In this document: positions 55,991 to 64,000 of the stretch, piece by piece
Numbering within the stretch: the first letter of the stretch is position 1
Layout: every line of letters begins with the position of its first letter
NCBI RefSeq assembly: GCF_036850765.1
Contig: NC_089495.1
Span: 193,891,847 to 193,955,846 of the forward strand
DNA from: Saccopteryx bilineata
Lineage: Eukaryota > Chordata > Mammalia > Chiroptera > Emballonuridae
Direction of reading: 5' to 3'
DNA: 64,000 nucleotides
Made by a program: the position numbers and the translations under genes
The notes under the pieces: generated by a model
Databases searched by the model: none
The model's input: only the letters and a program-made list of their open reading frames with translations
Told to the model about the DNA's origin: nothing

Positions 55991-57439
55991 CTGAAGGGGG
56001 AAGAAAACAAGCCTGGACTCCAGAAATCTGGGTCTGGCTAAGGCTTGGAGACCAGCTTCGCGTGTGGCGCTCCTCCCCGGCCTCCCTGAGCCTCAGTTTT
56101 CCCATCTGTATAACGCCAGGCCGGGCCTAGATAACAGCCACGCTCTGCCATCTAGATCTGCCCGCAAAAAACAGTAAGTGGAAAGACTGGCGTATCGAGA
56201 CCACGAAAGTGGGGCATAATCTGACACCATTTCAAACACTGGTAATTCAACGAGAAATGTTTCTCTTCCCCAGTTGAGGTTTTCTGAGGCAGTGGGCGTG
56301 TGTTTAAGAAAACACAACACACCAAGTCAGGAATTTCATCAGGAAAAACGTGGCAGCCTCGAATGGGCTCACATCTGGGGATTTGCTTGTTGTTGAGAGA
56401 ACATGCCGTTCTCTCTTCGACAAATGACAAGTCAAGGCAGGAGGCTCTGCAGGGACGAGGTCGGCTCCTCTGGGAGCCCGGGGAGCAGAAAGTGGCCAAG
56501 GACCGGCCGCCTGGTCAGCACAGCGAAAGCACAGCTAGAGGCCTCCAATCTCCCGCACACCCCCCAGCCACCCCCAAAAAGAAAGGAAAAGGCCAAACTA
56601 CAAAGTTCTCAGTCACCATGTGCTTCGCAGCCCCTCGTCCCGCCCCAGCTTCTAAGGTAACTCGGCTTTTGTCTAAAATGAAACCTAACTTTCTGACTTC
56701 CTCTCTCACACAAGAACAGTCCTGAGTCACCCATCTCCCAGCCCCATCCGCACGCCCAGTGTGGACTCTGGGCCAGGCACAGCGCTAGATGCCCTACGTG
56801 CATGATCTCATTTCGTCACGGAGGAATCCTTAATATGCCCACTCCACAGATGCAAACACTGAGGCTCAGGCAGAGAAAGCTGTTAAGTGGTGGGTTTAAA
56901 TCTATGTTTGCTCAAAACAAAAGCCTTCTAAGCTGTTGACTACTCTTAAGTGTCAGTTCTACTATGGAATATTTATCTTCATGGGTTAATCCAAAAAACT
57001 GTCATGGAAAGAGGCCAGCGATGCAGTCCGGGAGCGAAGCAACGTGTGCTTGGAGTAACCTAACTGGAGAGCTCTTTGTGAACCAGGTAGAGCGTCTGGT
57101 CAGTTCCTTTGCTGGGTTTCTCTGTCTCTGTGTCCGCAGAACAAAGGGGAGGGGTGGGCCGGGACAGCCGAGCAAACACTGCATGGCAGCGTGGCGGGAG
57201 TCTGGCCTGGCCATCCTGTTTAACGTCCCTGGTCCCTGTCACATCCTCTCTAAAATGGGATAATGAAAGCATGCACTTGTGAAGACGGGAGGAGACCAGA
57301 GGTGCTCCTAAGCGTTTGCTTAAGGCCAAGTTCACAGGAAGTGCTCCAACCTGCTCCTCCCCCTGCCACCCTCACTCTCTCAAATGCTCGGGGCCAAAAA
57401 CCGTGCGTGCAGTCACCTTGGGCACTATGTCACCTTCCA
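55991..57439. other. Unassigned, with MIR-like 56750-56930
   Basis: 'cacagatgcaaacactgagg', 'ctcaggcagagaaagctgtt' (56846 on) is a MIR. 'cctcagttttcccatctgta' near 56091 is another MIR end. No exon is supported. Confidence 0.5.
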
Positions 57440-57915
57440 GATCATTCCCTCAGTAAATCCCATCAGCTCCACCTTCAACGTCTATCCAGAGTCCAGCTAC
57501 TGCTCGTCACCCCTGCTGCCACTCCCGCGTCCAAGTCACCGTCACCCTTTACTTAAACAGTCTCTTCGTTGGTGTCCCCGCTCCACCTTTGCAGTCTGTT
57601 CTCATGGCAGCCAGAGGGATTCTGCTCAGGGTCAGCCAGATCTTGTCCCTCCTCTGCTTGGAGCCCTCTGATGGCTCCCACCTCATTCAGAGTAGAAGCC
57701 AAAAACCTATCCATGACTTACAATGCTCTATATCGGTGGCCTCTGGCTACCTGCCTGACCACATCTCCTGTCCCCTCCCCTCACTCTGCTCTAGCCACAG
57801 TGGACTCCCGGCCATTCCTGAACACACCAGGCTTTCTCCCTCAGGGCTTTGCTCTTCTGCCAGAGTTTATGGGGACCTTCCCTGCCACTGACGTGCTGGA
57901 GCTGGCTTGTATCAG
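57440..57915 (+). repeat. L2 LINE 3' region
   Basis: 'ggcagccagagggattctgc', 'tcagagtagaagccaaaaac', 'cttacaatgctctatatcgg' and 'cacaccaggctttctccctc' in L2 order. It accounts for the overlapping 95-122 codon frames here. Confidence 0.85.
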
Positions 57916-58129
57916 CTGGTTGTTAAACCACCAGTAGCTTGAAATCAGCCATGGTGAGAGGATTTACACAATAAGAAGTGGCAAACACTATACATCAATG
58001 CCTTTTTTTTTTTTTTAAAGAGAGCCAGACAGATCACCAGCACACCACTGCAGTGACCACTCTATTTTAAACTAAAATTAAACTAAAAACACCATTCTTC
58101 CTTATTGTACTCCAACACTCCCTATTTAC
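57916..58129. other. Unassigned sequence between L2 parts
   Basis: A T run lies at 58003-58016. Nothing else is recognised. Confidence 0.35.
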
Positions 58130-58345
58130 CCTTCCCTGCTTAATTTTCTTAACACTTAATACACTATTATATTAAATATATATTTGCTTATGTCCTTGTT
58201 TATTGTCTGTCTCTCTTCTACCAAAAACACAAGCTCCAAGAGGGCAAGGATTCAGTCCAGTTCTGCTCTCCGCTTCCTATTAAGTGCCTGAAACAGTGAC
58301 TGCCTCCTCGTAGGTGTTCAATATTTATGTGTCGAAGGGATGAGT
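58130..58345 (+). repeat. L2 LINE 3' end
   Basis: 'cacaagctccaagagggcaa', 'ggattcagtccagttctgct' and 'taggtgttcaatatttatg'. Confidence 0.85.
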
Positions 58346-59409
58346 GACGCCTACTCTCGTTATTATAGGGAACCTAAGCATGGATGGCGTTTCAGACACC
58401 TGATGGGGTTTGGAGCACTGGGGACAAGTCCAAAAGGAAACATCACATGTTCCACAGTACTAGGCTCTGGCACTGCCTTCCCTCCCTGGACATTCGTGTC
58501 TCCCTGGGTTTCCACGGCGGACCACCGGTACCAGCTGCGAAGATACAGTAGGCAACATACTGAACCGGTCCTGGCGAACTTCACTCTCGGCGCTGGAGCT
58601 GCACGGAGTCAGGGCTGGAGCAGCACCCAACGCCAGCCCCGATCATGGCTGCCCACGCACCAGAATAAAACCTACTGTTTGCACCGCTTTTCAACGTAGC
58701 ACCCACCATGGTCTCTCAAAGGTAAAAGTTAATAAATTCTCCGAAGACTCTTAAAGGTTGTTTAACGTCTCACCCGATGTTGAATTCCTTCTCTAACATC
58801 TGAGGCAGGCGTTCATAAATGGCCTCAACAGTTGGCAAACCCACCCACGGTTAAGCCCAAATCAGCCCAACTCATAACCTCACGGCCAACGCAGGGCCCA
58901 AGGGGACACAATTCAGATCCGTTTTTTCTCACTTATGGTGAGAAAATTCTTTTTTACCAAATTGTACGTGACTGCCTGGAGCCCAGGAAATGGTTTACTT
59001 CTGAAGAGGGTAAGGTGCCTATGTGGACATGTTAAATGCCATCCTACAACGCACCTCCAAAAACCTGTCTTATCCTCAGTGTTCATAGTGCCAAGGCAGA
59101 GAGACCTTGGCTTGCCCAAAAACACATGCTTTCTCCTCATTTTCTTCATATTAGTGACCAACTTGGTTTATACTTCATTTTCATACTTTTGATGGAGACC
59201 TGGCTATAGGAAAGATGTCCTTTTCCTCTTAAATCTACTCTAGGACAACCATCCCAAGAGCCTGAGCCCCAGGGTTGGGGAGACAATAGGGAGAGGCGGG
59301 GATTGTGGTGAACTGAGAACTCATCCGTCTAAAAGAGGTAGTCATTGCCCGGCCCGTCGATTGAAGTCATGTGTAAATGTGGGCACGGTGTTGACATATC
59401 TTCTGATTT
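58346..59409. other. Unassigned sequence
   Basis: Nothing recognised. Frames at 58340-58699 and 58935-59192 lack splice sites or family likeness. Confidence 0.35.
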
Positions 59410-59520
59410 TTTAATGGAAGCCAGAAATCTGCATTTTTGTGTGAAATGTTCAGATTTTCAAAGGTTGGCTCCATTTTCTGTTTTAAATGTTCTGCAGACC
59501 AAACAAAATGCATGCTGGCT
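59410..59520 (+). repeat. Unnamed hAT-like repeat, copy 2
   Basis: 'gaagccagaaatctgcattt', 'tgtgaaatgttcagattttc' and 'aaaggttggctcc' match the left half of the copy at 55820. Confidence 0.45.
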
Positions 59521-59954
59521 GCTGGCGCGCAACCGGTGCTGCATCAGACGTGACTACAGTGTCACTAGATGGAACATGAGAAAGTCCAGTCGAGACAAGA
59601 ATGGAGGACAAAGCTCAACACGAGCTGATCACCGGAGGCCTAGGGATGTAGGCTCAGCACAGCCAGGTTCGCTCCTTCCGCTCCAGTGATTCCGAAGCCT
59701 TCCCCGCCCCCTCCCCCCGCCCCGGACTCCGGTGCACCTCCTACGCTTGGCTGGAATGTTCCAAAGACTGAGTGCGGATTCTGTACCAGACGCTGCCATG
59801 AAAGAAATGGCTATCCCTGAAAACCCTTATTTAAAAGATAAAATAAAAGATAACCCTCTAGACCTGCGTAAAAGAGCATGTGGGAGGCAGAACAGAGGCA
59901 GCTCTTGAAAGTTCCAACCTCCTAGGAGTGTTTGCTGAGCAGAGGAGACAATAC
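59521..59954. other. Unassigned sequence
   Basis: C-rich tract 59700-59725. Nothing else is recognised. Confidence 0.35.
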
Positions 59955-59962
59955 CCCCAGAG

Positions 59963-60155
59963 CAGGCGTCCCCAAATTACGGGCCCGCGGGCCGCATGCA
60001 GCCCCCTGAGGCCATTTATCCGGCCCCCCACCGCACTTCCGGAAGGGCCACCTCTTTCATTGGTGGTCAGTGAGAGGAGCACTGTATGTGGCGGCCCTCC
60101 AACGGTCTGAGGGACAGTGAACTGGCCCTCTGCGTAAAAAGTTTGGGGACCCCTG
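59963..60155 (-). mobile_element. Non-autonomous hAT element, short form, inverted
   Basis: 193 bp, reading CAGGCGTCCCCAAAT to GTTTGGGGACCCCTG on the plus strand and collinear with the copies at 45469 and 50931 when reverse complemented. A perfect 8-bp duplication CCCCAGAG lies at 59955-59962 and 60156-60163. Confidence 0.95.
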
Positions 60156-60419
60156 CCCCAGAGTCTCACAGCACCTAGAAAACTACAGCTTTCACAAATG
60201 GCAGAGCAGCCCCGGAGAAGAGGAGTAGAGAGGGCTGACCTAGAGGTGCATCAGAATGAAGTTTTGGGGTCCAGAGAGAACCAGTCCACCCTCCCCCGCT
60301 CCCAGCAAACAGTTTGGAAATCTACCTCTTTCCTCCTCCATCCCTAGTTCCAGAGGTGGCATACAGCCAAGTATAGAATCCTCCTGAATGCGGATTAATT
60401 AAGAAGATTAATATCACCC

Positions 60420-60550
60420 ACATTTGAGCTCCTGAACCAGCCGTACCTGACACCAGAACTCCCCGGGACTTTTCATTTCCCTCGGTCAATAATTTCCTTT
60501 TCCTTAAACCACTTTGGAAATAAGTTTTCTGTTACTTTACACACAGAACA
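60420..60550 (+). repeat. Unnamed dispersed repeat, copy 2
   Basis: 'ctgaaccagccgtacctgac', 'ggacttttcatttccctcgg' and 'ttttctgttacttta' match the copy at 30330. Confidence 0.55.
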
Positions 60551-61559
60551 ATCTCTATAGCTAGCGACCCCCTGGCCGGGCATTTGCCAACCTCCAGCTT
60601 CGGGGTGGGGGTGGAAGACTATGAATTTAGTATTGTCAGCCTGGACCGCTCGGTTCTTTAAAGTGCTGAGTGCTGAGCTCACTTCCGCACCCCCGCTGCC
60701 CCAGCCTAATTCCTCGACTTTCCAATCTCCTGTGCGGAATCCTTTGAGGCCCCCCTTTTTTCCACTTTCACGTCTGTAGCCATTGGAAACTATCACCCAG
60801 TCCCTGCAATGTGAACAACACAAGAAGTTCTCTGCCATTCTAAACAGTGGCTGACAACCATTTATGAAACCTGCAAACATTTCACCACTCCTAAATCAAC
60901 CCCAGATGACAAAATAATAATCATCATGAAACTAATGAAAACCCGAAGGAGGATGAAATTTGGACCACGTGGCCGTTACCCATGATGAGGGGTGATCGGG
61001 GAAAAAATAATCCTGAGAAAGACATAAAAATGAAGCAAACTGATTGCTCCTTGGAAGAAGTCTCAGCCCCCAACCCCATGAGACGCAAGTCCTACTTTTT
61101 CCTGGAAACGATATTTTAGCATCTCTTGGCATCCTTCTGGTCAGGAATTGGTAGAAAGGAAAGGAAAGAGAGAATGAGGGAAGACTCAGTGCCTTCTCAC
61201 TGAAGTTAGACTCCTAGGTTCTGCGTCCATGTTTGGGAGTGTGGTCACAAACTGTGAGCCCCTAGGTGCATTTCAATGGTTCCTCGCGGTGATTTTAAAA
61301 TCAGGACATTTCTCATAAAAATCCAGATTTCAATGTCTTTTGAGAAATCAGAATTCATGGCAATATAGAGCCTGCATTCCTCCCCCCCCCCCCCACCATC
61401 ACCCCTGTCCAGTTCATTAACTTTGTTTACCTATCTGGCCACTTTGAGTATCTGAGTTTGCAATGATTGAATTCAGATTTAGGTCCTATGTATCTTTAAA
61501 AAAAAAAAAGCATTTCAAAATTATAATAATTTTGACTTCAGACATGCCTGATTGGCACA
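60551..61559. other. Unassigned, with poly(C)
   Basis: C run at 61382-61395 and A run at about 61498-61509. A 135-codon minus-strand frame at 60473-60880 has no recognised relative. Confidence 0.4.
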
Positions 61560-62020
61560 GAATGGCTGCTGGGGTCCCTCCGATTGGGTCCTCCCACCAT
61601 GACCTCACCTCCCCCCACCCGCTAATCACTTGGTCTCCCCCAGCCCGACCAGCTGCTGGGCCGCTTCCCTCACAAGGCTTTGGGACTTGTCCTTTCTTTT
61701 CTCTAGAATGTTCCTCTCCAGGTAGCGGCACTCTCACTCCTTCAGAGCCGTGCTGGGTGGCCGCCTGCCCGGCGAGGCCCCCCTGCCCCGGGTGCCCCCT
61801 CTCCACCTTCCCTTGGTTTCCCGCACAGGCTTGTCACCAGCGGACATTCGGTGCCTCCACATACTTCTCTGCTTACATTCGGTCTTTCTCCACTTCACGG
61901 CAGCCCCACGAGGGAGGGGTTTGAGCTTGCGTTTGTCACTACCTGTGTTCTTCATGTCCACAGGATATGTGCCTGGTACATATTTTTGAATGAATGAATG
62001 AATGAATGAATGAAGCTCAG
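61560..62020 (+). repeat. L2 LINE 3' end with (GAAT)n
   Basis: 'tctctagaatgttcctctcc' and an L2-like end, 'atatgtgcctggtacatatt', closing in (TGAA)n at 61990-62013. Confidence 0.65.
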
Positions 62021-62589
62021 TTTTCCACCATCAGGAGGAAATGAAGGTGGGGAGTCAGGTGGAGAAGGAAGGTGAACAAAGGCCAACCCAGGGAGTCTGC
62101 CCACCTAGTCCCTGAAAACCAGGCAGACCCTTCTAGAGGAAAAGACATTTTTTTCCATGACAAGAAAAAAGGGAACGAAAAGGAAAATAAAAATCCTAAA
62201 AGTGGAGCCCAGGGCAGCATTGCGGCGCAAGGATTTTGATAAGCGTTCTCCTCCGCCCCTGCCCCCTGCCACTCCAAGTCCCAACTCTCCTTGGGACAGG
62301 GCGAGTGTCTCTGTCGCAGACTGGCCACGTGACTGTGGCGGGCCCCTGCGCTGGGGGCTTCAGTGTCCTCATGGGCCCCTTGCGGCTGTCCTAGCAACAT
62401 CTCAAGTGAGGACGCCAAAGCCAGTGTCTCTGGCTGCGTTTTAAGTCGTCTGGAAAAACCTGAGCTGGTTTCCAGCTTGCGTCGCGTGTCCCAGGCACGC
62501 TTCCCTTCTCTTCCACACCAGGCTGCACCACAGTGCATCCCACAAGAAGATGGGAGTTCTACGGCTACTTTTTCCTCCAAGAGTCATCA
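62021..62589. other. Unassigned GC-rich sequence
   Basis: A 187-codon minus-strand frame spans it with no splice signals or known relatives. See rejected items. Confidence 0.4.
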
Positions 62590-63215
62590 ACAGCATTTAA
62601 TCATCACTGGCTGTGTGTCAGGTGCTTGTCTCTGCAGGTCATCGTTGTCAGCTCCTAGGATGTGGATTCACTTCATAAATGAAGAAACTGAGGCTGGAAG
62701 AAGTAACATAAACCCAGGGTTGTGTGTCTAGTAAGTGGTAGACTCTGGATTTGAACCTGCGCAGAGTGGCTCGTTTTTTGTTTTTTTTTGTTTTTGTTTT
62801 TTTTTGTATTTTTCTGAAGCTGGAAACGGGGAGAGACAGTCAGACAGACTCCCGCATGCGCCCGACCGGGATCCACCCGGCACGCCCACCATGGGGCGAC
62901 GCTCTGCCCACCAGGGGGCGATGCTCTGCCCCTCCGGGCGTCGCTCTGCCGCGACCAGAGCCACTCTAGCGCCTGGGGCAGAGGCCAAGGAGCCATCCCC
63001 AGCGCCTGGGCCATCTTTGCTCCAATGGAGCCTTGGCTGCGGGAGGGGAAGAGAGAGACAGAGAGGAGGGGGGGGGTGGAGAAGCATATGGGCGCTTCTC
63101 CTATGTGCCCTGGCCAGGAATTGAACCCGGGTCCCCCGCACGCCAGGCCGACGCTCTACCGCTGAGCCAACCGGCCAGGGCCCAGAGTGGCTCTTTATCC
63201 CTGCATTGGGCTACA
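62590..63215 (+). repeat. MIR SINE split by a family A SINE
   Basis: 'cataaatgaagaaactgagg', 'ctagtaagtggtagactctg' and 'gatttgaacctgcgcagagt' form the MIR. The SINE lies inside its 3' part. Confidence 0.85.
62773..63182 (-). mobile_element. Family A SINE, copy 10
   Basis: Full-length, with the T-rich stretch (interrupted by G) at 62774-62806 as tail and the head ending 63182. CAGAGTGGCTC flanks it at 62762-62772 and 63183-63193. Two CCCCTGGTGGGC-type units. Confidence 0.96.
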
Positions 63216-63389
63216 GCTCAAGCTAATAGGATACACGACTACATCCCTTGTAAAACACCGAAAAACTCCCGCTGAGACTAAGGCCCCCCTTTGTTTCCCT
63301 CTCATGCCTGCCACTAATTAATTAATTGCCCAGTTAAATGAAGCTAAAGCAGAAGGTAATTTCATTCTTTCTATGGTGGTTAAAGAGGC

Positions 63390-63595
63390 AGGGAAGTACA
63401 GGAGTTGTGAAGACTCTGCTGCTTAGTCACTGTGTGACCTTGAGTAAGTCACTTAACCTCTCTGTGCCTTACTTTTCTCATCAAAAATGGGACTACTAAT
63501 AGCACTTCCTTGGTAAAATTGTTGTAAGGAATAAATGAGTTGGAACCTACACTCATTCAGAAAAGATCTTAGTATCGAATAAGCACTCAGAGGTT
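63390..63595 (-). repeat. MIR SINE
   Basis: 'gtcactgtgtgaccttgagt', 'aagtcacttaacctctctgt' and 'gccttacttttctcatcaaa' form the antisense MIR core, well preserved. Confidence 0.93.
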
Positions 63596-64000
63596 ATTTT
63601 TTATCAACATTGTAATCACCCACACGGTAGTGATTCTTCTTTTAAAGATGTGATATACAGACTAAATGCATCCAGACACTAGCGTGCCCTGATGAAACTT
63701 CACCCACATCCTTGAGAGACCTCATTTATTTCATTTTATTCCCCCGAGAACAGAACACAGAGGTACAATTCTGGTTAGTAGGAAGTTGGTTATTTGGTGC
63801 ATTCATTCATTGTAAGCAACTTGCAGGAATAAGCTTTAGAAGTAAAAGATTTCATTTAAATGAATACATCTTGGGGAAATTTTCACATTTTCAGATTTGT
63901 GCTTTTTAAACATCCCCGGTAAATTTTGCCATGCCTGGGTGCCACTTTTGCTAATAATTACCTGCTTGACTTGATTTCAAACCATTTTTGTCAAGCAGTA
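63596..64000. other. Unassigned; possible conserved block at the edge
   Basis: 63935-64000 is unique, AT-rich and contains GCTAATAATTACCTG and CTTGACTTGATTTC, words common in homeodomain-bound enhancers. Only suggestive. Confidence 0.25.

Noticed and set aside
60473..60880. 135-codon minus-strand frame resembling a possible domesticated element
   Set aside because: No conserved motif could be identified, and part of it is an unnamed repeat shared with 30330.
62017..62580. 187-codon minus-strand open frame
   Set aside because: No splice context, no recognisable domain, biased composition, and it begins near an L2/(GAAT)n end. It cannot be fully excluded without homology search.

Overview
This window is vertebrate nuclear DNA, almost certainly from a bat (Chiroptera). 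There are no bacterial-style coding runs. The sequence is a mosaic of mammalian interspersed repeats: MIR and L2 fragments, old L1 3' ends, MER5A-like hAT fossils and ERVL-MaLR/MLT1-like LTRs. On top of these lie younger layers typical of bats: tRNA-derived SINEs of several families with intact target-site duplications (TSDs), short hAT elements with perfect 8-bp TSDs, and a deleted mariner. Recent DNA transposons are rare in other mammals but well known in bats. The SINE bodies do not match the VES consensus of vespertilionid bats as I remember it, so I favour a non-vespertilionid lineage and do not name a species.

Layout. 0-4 kb: largely unique sequence with one exon-like block on the minus strand (859-974), a 333-bp hAT element and a long SINE. 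4.9-9.9 kb: old L1 sequence on the minus strand, then L1/HAL1-like sequence on the plus strand, carrying four inserted SINEs. 10-20 kb: MIR, L2 and minus-strand L1 pieces with three long SINEs. 20-33 kb: L2, MIR, MER5A-like and other hAT fossils, a 169-nt pure-purine tract, a TG/CG tract, and a copied 74-bp internal SINE fragment at 20368-20441. 33-42 kb: MIRs, an older SINE, two solitary LTRs and a second hAT family at 41649-41969. 44-51.5 kb: old minus-strand L1s, two short hAT copies, and a TA/CA microsatellite adjoining a mariner fossil that contains a SINE. 52-64 kb: a U1 snRNA pseudogene (53874-54037), more SINEs, L2 and MIR pieces, and a fourth copy of the first hAT family.

No complete protein-coding gene was found. 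The only protein-coding signals I would defend are the exon-like block at 859-974 (minus), with good splice sites but no identified gene, and a phase-compatible possible microexon at 10362-10380. The mariner transposase remnant is dead, with an internal deletion, a frameshift and a SINE insertion. The longest open frames elsewhere run through GC-rich SINE bodies, L2 or microsatellites and are not genes. The window is best read as an intron or intergenic region near a minus-strand gene. I found no previously undescribed system. The items most worth checking are the exon, the copied SINE fragment, the U1 pseudogene, the mariner fossil and the young hAT/SINE insertions. Family assignments for old repeats rest on recalled consensus sequences, and their boundaries are approximate.
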